A stretch of DNA of 27,616 bases from JACZQZ01 sp046756945 (GTDB lineage Bacteria; Pseudomonadota; Alphaproteobacteria; Rhodospirillales; 2-02-FULL-58-16), in NCBI GenBank assembly GCA_046756945.1, contig JBHHXI010000022.1:1-27616 (forward strand), read 5' to 3'. The position numbers were made by a program, and so were the translations under genes. Positions 16,806 to 23,965 of this stretch are shown one piece after another. Numbering within the stretch: position 1 is the stretch's first letter; each line of letters opens with the position of its first letter. A model generated the notes under the pieces. It worked only from the letters and a program-made list of their open reading frames with translations. It was not told the DNA's origin and did not search any database.

Positions 16806-17597
16806 TCAAGCCTCCGCGGCGCCCCCGGCGGCGGCCCTGACGATGAAGTCGGGATTCTCGAATCCGGGCTTGCCGTAGGTCAGGTCGCTGCCGTCCAGTT
16901 TCGTCACCTGCCCCCCGGCAAACCGCACCACGGCATGGCCGGCGGCGGTGTCCCACTCCATGGTGCGTCCGAACCGCGGGTAGATGTCGGCGCGGCCGGC
17001 GGCGACCATGCAGAATTTCAGGGAACTGCCGGTGCTGGTCTCTTCCTTGACCGCGATCTGGGAAAGGAAGGCGTCCGTCTCCGGGGTGCGGTGGCTGCGG
17101 CTGACCACCGCCACCAGCCCGTCCCGCGGCGCCGGCCGGCATCCGATGGGGCGCGCCGCGCCGCCGTTGGTTTCGGCGAAGGCGCCGTAGCGGCTGCCCC
17201 AGTAGGTGGCGCCGGCGGCGGGCGCATGGACGATTCCCAGCACCGGGCGGGCGTTCTCGACGAGGGCGATGTTGACGGTGAAATCGCCGCCGCGCTTGAC
17301 GAACTCCTTGGTGCCGTCCAGCGCGTCCACCAGCCAGAAAGGGGTGCCGGAGACGTCGGGAACGTTGCCGGCGGCGAAGGCCTCCTCGGCGACGATCGGG
17401 AACTTGTCGGTGATATCGTCCTCGATGGTCCGCATGATCAGGGCCTCGGCAATCCTGTCGGCCTTGGTCACCGGCGTGGAATCCTTCTTCGTCTCCACCG
17501 AGAAGTCGGTGGCGTAGATTTTCATGATCTCCCGGCCGGCGCGCTGGGCCAGGGCCCGCACCTGATCGATGAGGCCGAGCGTGATGTTGAGGGTCAA
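16806..17597 (-). CDS. cysQ: 3'(2'),5'-bisphosphate nucleotidase, inositol monophosphatase superfamily
   Basis: Mg-dependent phosphatase of 263 residues that recycles 3'-phosphoadenosine 5'-phosphate from sulfate assimilation to AMP. Metal ligands are visible: VAEE with Glu71, the DALDGT motif (Asp91, Asp94) inside WLVDALDGTKEFVKRGGDF, and EWDTAAGHAV with Asp216. The sequence TKEF plus FTVNIAL distinguishes CysQ from SuhB-type inositol phosphatases. The start is TTG at 17597, five bases after a strong GGAGGT site; no ATG in frame does better. It ends with a strong terminator. The preceding gene on this strand is a short hypothetical one about 140 bases away, so it may have its own promoter. 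Confidence 0.93.
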   Translation of the reverse strand: MTLNITLGLIDQVRALAQRAGREIMKIYATDFSVETKKDSTPVTKADRIAEALIMRTIEDDITDKFPIVAEEAFAAGNVPDVSGTPFWLVDALDGTKEFVKRGGDFTVNIALVENARPVLGIVHAPAAGATYWGSRYGAFAETNGGAARPIGCRPAPRDGLVAVVSRSHRTPETDAFLSQIAVKEETSTGSSLKFCMVAAGRADIYPRFGRTMEWDTAAGHAVVRFAGGQVTKLDGSDLTYGKPGFENPDFIVRAAAGGAAEA

Positions 17598-17738
17598 GGC
17601 GGACCTCCACCGGTGGCCGACGGCGAGTATTTACTTGCGCGATGATAGGGCCGTCCGCTGGCCGGACCAACCCTAATACCAACGTTCAATGATGGTCGGC
17701 CGTTTGATGGCGGCAAACCGCCGCGCCCGGGCACGCGC

Positions 17739-17966
17739 TCAGTGCAAAACCGGGTGCCCGGAGGGGTCTTTTTCCAGCCGCTCGTTGACCGCCCTGCCGA
17801 TCTGCAGCCACACCTCCGCCGCTTCCAGGTCGTCCTCGGCGAACGCCCGGGCGGCGCGCATGGCGGCATAGACGGCGGAGGCGGCATCGCCGTGCTTCTT
17901 GATGAGAAGATCGGCCAATTGCCGGATGTAGGGATCGTAAATCATCGCCGCGCCCATGGCGCCCAT
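17739..17966 (-). CDS. Small conserved hypothetical protein downstream of fliG
   Basis: A 75-residue frame whose likely core begins at the ATG at 17945 (MIYDPYIRQLADLLIKKHG), giving 68 residues. It is helical and charged, with no cysteine, signal peptide or membrane helix; DDLEAAEVWLQIGRAVNERL forms a second amphipathic helix. I recall short alphaproteobacterial proteins with this YDPYIRQLADLLI start but know no function. It begins 20-41 bases after the fliG stop on the same strand, so it is probably translated from the fliG message. A flagellar role would be guilt by association only. Confidence 0.7.
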   Translation of the reverse strand: MGAMGAAMIYDPYIRQLADLLIKKHGDAASAVYAAMRAARAFAEDDLEAAEVWLQIGRAVNERLEKDPSGHPVLH

Positions 17967-17985
17967 CGCCGCGGAGCACGCGCCA

Positions 17986-19005
17986 TCAGTACACCAGTTC
18001 GTCGTCTTCGCCGCCGCCGGAGATCATGATCTCGCCGCTGTCGGCCAGGGCCTTGGCGGCGGAGACGACGACGGCCTGCGCCTCGTCCACGTCCTTCAGG
18101 CGCACCGCCCCCATGGTCTCCATGTCCTCCATCATCATTTTTGCGGCGCGCTTGGACAGGTTCTCGAAGAACAGTTCCTTGAGCTCCTTCGAGGCGCCCT
18201 TCAGGGCGAGGGCGAGCTGGTCCTTCTCGACCTCGCGCAGAAGCGTCTGGATGCCGCCGGAGTCGATGCGCGCCAGGTCGTCGAAGGTGAACATCAACGC
18301 CTTGATGCGCTCGGCCGAATCGCGGTTGCGCTCTTCGATCCCGGTCATGAACCGGTTCTCCGCGTTACGGTCCAGGTTGTTGAAGATGTCCGCCATCAGC
18401 TCGTGGGAATCCCGGCGCGTCGAGCGCGCAAGATTGGCCATGAACTCCTTGCGCAGGGTCTGCTCGACGTCGTCCAGGACCTCCTTCTGGACCGCCTCCA
18501 TGCGCAGCATGCGCATGATCACTTCCATGGCGAAGCTCTCGGGCAACGACGCGATGACCCGCGCCGCGTGCTCCGCCCTGAGCTTGGTCATCACCACGGC
18601 CACGGTCTGGGGGTATTCGTTCTTGAAGTAGTTGGCGAGCACCGCCTCGTCCACGTTGTCCAGCTTGTCCCACATGGTGCGCCCGGCCGGACCGCGGATT
18701 TCCTCCATGATCTGCTCGACCCGCTCCTGGGGCAGGCTGCTGTAGAGCAGGCGTTCGGTGCTGTCGTATGAGCCGACCAGGGAGCCGGCGCCCGATATCT
18801 GGTCGGCAAAATCGACGAACAACTTCTCGATGGTGCGGGCGTTGACGGAGCCGAGACCGGACATGATCTGGGAAAGCTCGCGGATTTCCTCGTCGTCCAT
18901 CATCTCGAACAGCTTGGCGGACTGTTCGGGTCCCAGGGCGAGCATGAAAATGGCCGCCCTCTCGGGGCCCATCAGGCGCTTGGTGTCGTCCTCGATCTGG
19001 GCCAT
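17986..19005 (-). CDS. fliG: Flagellar motor switch protein FliG
   Basis: A 339-residue cytoplasmic rotor protein that binds FliF and FliM and contacts the stator. The N-terminal domain shows PERAAIFMLALGPEQSAKLF and DDEEIRELSQIMSGLGSV. The middle domain has the EYPQ motif (130-133), a variant of the usual EHPQ, in NEYPQTVAVVM. The C-terminal torque helix is LKGASKELKELFFENLSKRAAKMM, with the conserved charges. Length is normal. The start is supported by GAAGAGGA upstream. No fliF, fliH or fliN is next to it, unlike the usual fliF-fliG order, so it is either a dispersed single copy or a second paralogue. No sigma-54 box was seen in the 200 bases upstream on its strand. Confidence 0.96.
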   Translation of the reverse strand: MAQIEDDTKRLMGPERAAIFMLALGPEQSAKLFEMMDDEEIRELSQIMSGLGSVNARTIEKLFVDFADQISGAGSLVGSYDSTERLLYSSLPQERVEQIMEEIRGPAGRTMWDKLDNVDEAVLANYFKNEYPQTVAVVMTKLRAEHAARVIASLPESFAMEVIMRMLRMEAVQKEVLDDVEQTLRKEFMANLARSTRRDSHELMADIFNNLDRNAENRFMTGIEERNRDSAERIKALMFTFDDLARIDSGGIQTLLREVEKDQLALALKGASKELKELFFENLSKRAAKMMMEDMETMGAVRLKDVDEAQAVVVSAAKALADSGEIMISGGGEDDELVY

Positions 19006-19204
19006 GGCCGGGTCCTCTTCTCAGCCGTCTCGGGTCCGCGATGGACTCGATGTGGTGCGCCCGGACCCCGTTCCCCCGGGGGCATTCGTATGTCCTCGAA
19101 CGGATTGACAGGATGGTGGACGGAAAGGGTCGCCGTGGCGTTGAAATCGGAGGCCCGACGGACGGGGAACGTCCATCGGCCGCTCCGGCCATGGCCTTTC
19201 AGTA

Positions 19205-19615
19205 TCAGGGTTCTTCGGGCAAGGGTCCCGACCGGTCGAGAGTCCGGTTCGTCTCCCGCACCTCGCTGAGCGCGGCGTCGAAAAACGCGTCCAGCCGCTG
19301 GCGCATGTCCGCCGACAGCATCACCAGCTTGGAGCGGGCGTCCTTGGGATTGTCCGCCTCGACGAGGACCCCGCGCTCAATCGCGGTCTGAACGTATTTG
19401 CCGGCCGTGTGGGCACTCTTGATCGCGGTCATGAACTTCAACGCATCGGTCTTTCTGACCGGTCCGCCCGATTTCCAGATACGGGTCAACAAATCCCAAA
19501 ACGCCGCGGAATAGAACTCTTCGTTTCCCTGAAACACGTCGAGCCACTTTGCGCCGATCCTGTGCGTCATGCTCAGGTATTCTTTTCGTTGCGCGTCATT
19601 GTATTTCAAACCCAT
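19205..19615 (-). CDS. Small winged-helix (MarR-like) DNA-binding protein
   Basis: A 136-residue protein. Residues 35-105 look like a winged helix: AAFWDLLTRIWKSGGPVRKTDALKF, then the helix SAHTAGKYVQTAIERGVLVEA and a wing with DNPKDARSKLVMLSADMRQRL, which matches the usual MarR pattern where the wing DxxDxR is followed by LT.G. The C-terminal helix would dimerise. The ATG at 19615 has AGGAGG eight bases upstream; the longer frame is not protein-like. Targets are unknown. It faces the AT-rich promoter region of the lipoprotein gene, which it could control, but this is inference. Confidence 0.7.
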   Translation of the reverse strand: MGLKYNDAQRKEYLSMTHRIGAKWLDVFQGNEEFYSAAFWDLLTRIWKSGGPVRKTDALKFMTAIKSAHTAGKYVQTAIERGVLVEADNPKDARSKLVMLSADMRQRLDAFFDAALSEVRETNRTLDRSGPLPEEP

Positions 19616-19977
19616 GACCACGGCCCTCCTGCTCACCGGCCCCTCAAACCGTGTGTTCCGGATGTGCAGCCGACAACACCCGTACCCGTCGAACACCACC
19701 CACCGCGGTGAATCCACCGATAATGGACCCCCTTTGAAAAAGCCTTATACATCAATCATATAAAATTTTAAATGTAATTTTTTTTGGATATTTGAAGGTA
19801 AACTTGACATTATAATTACATGCATATATAAAAGCACATTGAACCGTACCGCAACCTGTTTTCGGATCGACCGGAAATGCCGCGGGACAAACGACACAGG
19901 GAACGCTTCCGGCGCCCGGAATGGGCAGAACAAGGCCCGTTCCAGCCGCGCCAGGGGATATTCAGAGGACGGATACC
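19616..19977. other. Divergent spacer with an AT-rich island
   Basis: This 362-base gap separates the MarR-like gene from the lipoprotein gene. Bases 19736-19840 are strikingly AT-rich, including an eight-T run and repeated TATA/AATT words, in an otherwise GC-rich window. A perfect 10-bp palindrome CACCGCGGTG lies at 19701-19710, between the island and the MarR-like gene. The island carries the promoter listed at 19804-19832 and probably an UP-type upstream element. No gene was seen in it. Confidence 0.6.
19804..19832 (+). promoter_or_regulatory. Consensus sigma-70 promoter for the lipoprotein gene
   Basis: TTGACA (19804-19809) and TATAAA (19827-19832) are separated by exactly 17 bases, with AT-rich DNA upstream. 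Transcription should start near 19839, leaving a leader of about 140 bases before the ATG at 19978. It is the best vegetative promoter match in the window. Confidence 0.8.
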
Positions 19978-20451
19978 ATGCGTGCACGCACACTCTCGGC
20001 CTTCGTGGCATTGACATTCCTGCTCGGCGCCTGCGTCACGGACCAGGGCGGCAAGCAGGTCTTTGGAACCCTGGCCGGGGCCGCCGCCGGCGGATTCCTG
20101 GGCTCCAAGATCGGCGGCGGAACCGGACAGTTGGCCGCCGTCGCCGGCGGAACCCTTCTCGGCGGCCTGATCGGCAACCAGATCGGCCGGACCATGGACG
20201 ACGTGGACCGCCTTCAGGCCAGCCAGGCCGTGGCGACCGCCCAAACGGCCCCCATCGGCGAGACCATTCAATGGAACAACCCCGACACCGGGAATTACGG
20301 CACGGTGACCCCCACCCGCGGCGGCTACGCCGCGGACGGCGCCTATTGCCGCGAATTCCAGCAGACCGTCACCGTCGGCAACAAGACGCAGGAAGCCTAC
20401 GGCACCGCCTGCCGCCAGCCGGACGGTTCGTGGAAGATGGTGCAGGGGTAA
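19978..20451 (+). CDS. Outer-membrane lipoprotein with glycine-zipper domain
   Basis: A 157-residue envelope protein. The lipobox is LLGAC after a short hydrophobic signal (MRARTLSAFVALTFLLGAC), so lipidation of Cys19 is expected. A glycine-zipper segment follows (about 30-80: FGTLAGAAAGGFLGSKIGGG and AAVAGGTLLGGLIGNQIG), typical of the 17-kDa surface-antigen family. The C-terminal domain (YCREFQQTVTVGNKTQEAYG with TACRQPDGSWKMV) matches the small surface-antigen fold, with a cysteine pair likely to be oxidised. The start ATG is chosen because the signal sequence begins there. Expression should be strong given its consensus promoter. It is followed 79 bases later by another exported protein. 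Confidence 0.92.
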   Translation: MRARTLSAFVALTFLLGACVTDQGGKQVFGTLAGAAAGGFLGSKIGGGTGQLAAVAGGTLLGGLIGNQIGRTMDDVDRLQASQAVATAQTAPIGETIQWNNPDTGNYGTVTPTRGGYAADGAYCREFQQTVTVGNKTQEAYGTACRQPDGSWKMVQG

Positions 20452-20530
20452 GCAGACGAAAGACCCGACACCCGGTGTTTCAATCGCCGCGCGCTGGAAA
20501 CCGCCGCGGGAGGAACAGGAGTACAATTCC

Positions 20531-21040
20531 ATGGTTATAAGGAAAATCCGCCTCGCCCGCCGGGGCGCGCTGTTCGCCACCTTCGTCGCGTTCGCCCTGG
20601 CGGCGGGCGCGCTGCCCGGTCCGGCCGCCGCCAAGAACGGAGGCGGACATCACGGCGGCGGACACGACGTCAAGGTCCACAAGGGCGGTGACCACGCCTA
20701 CCGCCGCGGACATAACGCCTATCGCCACGGACATCACGCCTATCGCCGCGGACATCCTTACGCGGGCTTCTTCGGATACTTCCTCGGCTACCGGCCGTAC
20801 TACGCCCGCAGGGCCTACTACGCCCCCCGGCGCCGCGCCTACGTGCCCCGGCACCGGCCCGATCACCGGTACTACAAGCCCTACGCATACCAGGGCTACG
20901 GACGGGCCTGTCAAACGGTCAGCAAGATCGGCTACGACGACTACGGCAGGAAGGCGAAGATCGGCGGCACCATGTGCTACGACGCTTACGGCAACTCCTA
21001 CATCGTGCGGGGAAGCCGCTACGTCATCCACTATTACTAG
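20531..21040 (+). CDS. Exported His/Tyr/Gly-rich protein with 7-residue repeats
   Basis: A 169-residue protein with a Sec signal (RKIRLARRGALFATFVAFAL, cleavage near PAAA). The mature N-terminus is glycine/histidine-rich (NGGGHHGGGHDVKVHKGGDH), then three tandem AYR-x-GH-x heptads (20694-20756, 21-base DNA period). A Tyr/Arg-rich stretch follows (YRPYYARRAYYAPRRRAY), then a C-terminal module GYDDYGRKAKIGGTMCYDAYGNSY with two cysteines (in ACQTV and TMCYD). The His clusters suggest metal binding, which is inference. Similar secreted proteins with this ending are common hypotheticals in Rhodospirillales by my recollection. AGGAG precedes the ATG. It may be co-transcribed with the lipoprotein gene. 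Confidence 0.85.
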   Translation: MVIRKIRLARRGALFATFVAFALAAGALPGPAAAKNGGGHHGGGHDVKVHKGGDHAYRRGHNAYRHGHHAYRRGHPYAGFFGYFLGYRPYYARRAYYAPRRRAYVPRHRPDHRYYKPYAYQGYGRACQTVSKIGYDDYGRKAKIGGTMCYDAYGNSYIVRGSRYVIHYY

Positions 21041-21067
21041 CACCCTCCTGCCAGGATCCTCCCGATT

Positions 21068-21117
21068 CACCGTTCCCTCCCTGTGGCGCCTTTATCGAAA
21101 GGCGTCGGGGAACGGTG
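21068..21117. terminator. Long two-part hairpin between convergent genes
   Basis: Outer arms CACCGTTCCC (21068-21077) and GGGAACGGTG (21108-21117) enclose an inner stem CGCCTTT/AAAGGCG closed by the loop ATCG (21087-21104). It lies midway between two convergent stop codons (21040 and 21155), the place for a bidirectional terminator. There is no T-tract on either side, so it could also act as an mRNA 3'-end stabiliser. Confidence 0.55.
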
Positions 21118-21154
21118 GATCGCGGGTCTTTCCCGGCACCTCCCGAAGCCGCTC

Positions 21155-22636
21155 TCAGCCCCGCCGGTGGCCGCTCCAGATGGCGCCCGGGTCTTCCAGG
21201 TCGCGGGCCGAGATCTCGGCGGCGATGAAGCGCCACGCCCGGAAGCCGGCCGACCAGTGATCGGGCCCGAGTTTCGCCTTGGCCTTGAGGTGGCGGAGGA
21301 AGTCCCTCGGCTTCGGCACGGTTTCCCACACCGCCGGCAGAAACAGGGCGCGGCGTTCCGCGTCCTGGATAATGAGCCCGTCGGTGCCGGGCCGGAGCTG
21401 GCGGGTCAGGTCCGCCTCGTCGGCAAAGGTCATCGGTGAAGGGGCGCTCAACACCGACACCGACAGGATCAACCCCTCCAGGTCGTCATCGACAAGGCGC
21501 GAGAAACGCGGATCCTTGAAGGCGGCCTCGAAACCGTTTTTCACCACGTCGACCACCAGCGGCCGGTGCGCCGTGTAGGTTCCGATGCAGCCGCGCAGCT
21601 TGCCGTCGCGCTTCAAGGTGACGAAGCTGGCGCCGTTCCTGTTGAGATCGTCATGATGCTCGGCGGCGTTCACCGGCAGCTCCCTGTCGTGGTCCAGGCC
21701 GAACTCGATGGACGCGGCGGCCAGGTGCAACAGCGTCGCCCCATGCCGGTCCAGCAGGGCCCGCGTCTGCCCGGCGAATACGTCCTCCTGCGCCGCCTGC
21801 TCGCCGGGACCGCCCGCGTCCCCCGCGGCGCGCCGGCCGGCGCCTTCCTCGAGGAAAACCCACGCGCCATACCCCACCACCTGGTCGCGGGGCCCGGCGG
21901 TGTCGCCGGAGTTGCGCAGGTCGACGGTGGCCACCGCGAGGCGGCGCCGCCGGGCCAGGGCCAACAGACCGCGCACCGGCACCCGCCCGCAGGCCTGATC
22001 GCGGCCGATGCCCGCCGGATCCAGGTTTTCGATGGCCCGGCAGGTGGCTTGGTCCATGCGGCGCGCGTCTTCGTAGCCCAGGTAGTGGCTCAGGTCCGAA
22101 CTGACGACGATCAGGGTTTCCGGCCCGCCCCACAACAGCTCCAACACCTGGGCTACCTCTTCGGCGCTGGCGTCGCCGACCACCAGCGGCACCACGGAAA
22201 ACTTGTCCAGCACCACTTGCAGGAACGGCAGGTGTACCTCCAGGCTGTGCTCGTCGGCGTGGGTGGCGTCGAAGACCTGGACCTGGGCAAGGGCGAGGAC
22301 GCGCCGGGCGGCGTCGCCGTCCACGGGGACATGACCGAGCGGCGTGGCGAAGGCGCCGGCGCTGCTCAGCGCCAGGCCGCGCACCGGCACCCGGTGACAC
22401 GGCCCCAGCAGCACGACGCGGGTGATGCGGTCCGCCGCCGGCTTGAGGCGCGCATAGGCCGTCGCCGCCACCGGACCCGAATAGATGTACCCGGCGTGGG
22501 GGGCGATGATGGCCTTGGGCGCCGGACCGCCGGGCACGGTGACCTGGGACACGTAAGACTGGATCGCGGCGTCCAGATCCCGGGCTTCGCCGGGATAGAA
22601 CGTACCCGCGACCGCCGGCTGCCTGACCTCAGTCAT
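21155..22636 (-). CDS. amrB/amrA: AmmeMemoRadiSam system MEMO-AMMECR1 fusion
   Basis: A 493-residue fusion of the two partner proteins of the AmmeMemoRadiSam system. The MEMO domain (about 1-265) has the dioxygenase-like start AVAGTFYPG, APHAGYIYSGPVAATAY with His47, GPCHRV with His81 (both at positions of metal ligands in MEMO1), SSDLSHYLGYEDA and NSGDTAGPRDQVVGYGAW. An Ala/Gly/Glu linker (about 265-290) leads to the AMMECR1 domain with SFVTLKRDGKLRGCIGTY (LRGCIG signature), FKDPRFSRL, LILSVSVLS and GPDHWSAGFRAWRF. The human MEMO1 cysteine ligand is not conserved here. It diverges from the cognate radical SAM gene across 154 bases. Reaction and substrate are not established to my knowledge. 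The ATG at 22636 opens MTEVRQPAVAG. Confidence 0.95.
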   Translation of the reverse strand: MTEVRQPAVAGTFYPGEARDLDAAIQSYVSQVTVPGGPAPKAIIAPHAGYIYSGPVAATAYARLKPAADRITRVVLLGPCHRVPVRGLALSSAGAFATPLGHVPVDGDAARRVLALAQVQVFDATHADEHSLEVHLPFLQVVLDKFSVVPLVVGDASAEEVAQVLELLWGGPETLIVVSSDLSHYLGYEDARRMDQATCRAIENLDPAGIGRDQACGRVPVRGLLALARRRRLAVATVDLRNSGDTAGPRDQVVGYGAWVFLEEGAGRRAAGDAGGPGEQAAQEDVFAGQTRALLDRHGATLLHLAAASIEFGLDHDRELPVNAAEHHDDLNRNGASFVTLKRDGKLRGCIGTYTAHRPLVVDVVKNGFEAAFKDPRFSRLVDDDLEGLILSVSVLSAPSPMTFADEADLTRQLRPGTDGLIIQDAERRALFLPAVWETVPKPRDFLRHLKAKAKLGPDHWSAGFRAWRFIAAEISARDLEDPGAIWSGHRRG

Positions 22637-22790
22637 TCTAAACAGCGTCCTGTTCGGTCGTCTTAAGTAATGCCGGGCGCCCAGCCTGTAAAGGGGAACG
22701 GTGCCGGGCCCGACGCCGCGATTGACCGCGGCGGCGAAACGCCCCATCTATAATCCTTCACCGGCGTTCTTGCGCGGCGAAGGGACGGCG

Positions 22791-23906
22791 ATGACGCAAA
22801 CCGAACCGTTGGAGACCTTCGGGGACGCCTTCCCGGGCCGCTATTTCCATGCCCTCGGGGACGGCCGGATTCAATGCGACGTGTGCCCGCGCGAATGCAA
22901 GCTCCACGATGGGCAGCGCGGGCTGTGTTTCGTGCGCGCCTGTCGCGACGGGCAGATCGTATTGACCACCTATGGACGCTCCAGCGGATTCTGCATCGAT
23001 CCCATCGAGAAAAAGCCGCTCAACCATTTCCTGCCCGGCACGCCCGTGCTGTCGTTCGGCACGGCGGGCTGCAACCTGACCTGCAAGTTCTGCCAGAACT
23101 GGGACATCAGCAAGTCGCGCGAGTTCGACACCCTGGCCCACCGGGCGACGCCCGAGATGATCGCGGCGGCGGCCGAGAAAACCGGGTCGCGCAGCGTCGC
23201 CTTCACCTACAACGACCCGGTGATCTTCCTGGAGTATGCGGTCGACGTGGCCCAGGCCTGCCAAGCGCGGGGCATCAAGGCGGTGGCGGTGACGGCGGGA
23301 TACATCTCGGACGGCGGCCCGCGCGAGGAGTTCTACCGCCACATGGACGCCGCCAACGTGGACCTCAAGGGCTTCACCGAGAAGTTCTACAAGAGCCTGT
23401 GCAGCGCCGAGCTGGGGGCGGTGCTGGAGACCCTGAAATACCTCAAGCATGAAACCGACGTCTGGTTCGAGATCACCAACCTGGTCATCCCCGGTGAAAA
23501 CGACGGCGACGCCGAGTTCGAGGCCATGACCCGGTGGGTGGTGGAAAACCTGGGGCCCGGCGTGCCCCTGCACTTCTCCGCCTTCCATCCCGACTACAGG
23601 ATGATGGACACGCCGCCGACCCCGCCCGAGACCCTGGCCCGGGCGCGGCGCATCGCGCTGAAGAACGGCGTCCGCTACGCCTATACGGGCAATATCCACG
23701 ATTCCGCGGGCGGCAGCACCTATTGCCACGGGTGCGGCACCATGCTGATCGGCCGCGACTGGTACCAGCTGTCGGTGTGGAACCTCACCGGCGACGGCGC
23801 CTGCGCGCGGTGCGGCTCCCGGTGCGCCGGGGTCTTCGACGGCCCGGCGGGCGACTGGGGCCGCAAGCGCGTGCCCGTACGCCTGTCGCCCTCCCTGGTC
23901 GCGTGA
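22791..23906 (+). CDS. amrS: AmmeMemoRadiSam system radical SAM enzyme
   Basis: A 371-residue radical SAM protein. The cluster motif is CNLTCKFC (Cys94, Cys98, Cys101) in GTAGCNLTCKFCQNWDISKS. An N-terminal cysteine group (CDVCPRECKLHDGQRGLCFV) and a C-terminal pair of CxxC groups (YCHGCG, CARCGSRC) would bind additional metal. AFTYNDPVIFLEYA and NVDLKGFTEKFYK are typical of this family and of pyruvate-formate-lyase-activase-like enzymes. The ATG at 22791 follows GAAGGGA. It is the cognate of the divergent MEMO-AMMECR1 fusion. The target of the radical chemistry is unknown; conserved co-occurrence suggests modification of, or cooperation with, the AMMECR1/MEMO proteins, which is inference. 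Confidence 0.95.
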   Translation: MTQTEPLETFGDAFPGRYFHALGDGRIQCDVCPRECKLHDGQRGLCFVRACRDGQIVLTTYGRSSGFCIDPIEKKPLNHFLPGTPVLSFGTAGCNLTCKFCQNWDISKSREFDTLAHRATPEMIAAAAEKTGSRSVAFTYNDPVIFLEYAVDVAQACQARGIKAVAVTAGYISDGGPREEFYRHMDAANVDLKGFTEKFYKSLCSAELGAVLETLKYLKHETDVWFEITNLVIPGENDGDAEFEAMTRWVVENLGPGVPLHFSAFHPDYRMMDTPPTPPETLARARRIALKNGVRYAYTGNIHDSAGGSTYCHGCGTMLIGRDWYQLSVWNLTGDGACARCGSRCAGVFDGPAGDWGRKRVPVRLSPSLVA

Positions 23907-23965
23907 CAGGTCCGGGGCGACCTGCTAAATCTGTCGCCCCTTTCCGAGAACCACCTAGCCCTGCC

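Noticed and set aside
17709..17722. GGCGG/CCGCC hairpin after the small gene behind fliG
   Set aside because: There is no T-tract and only five base pairs, too weak to call a terminator.
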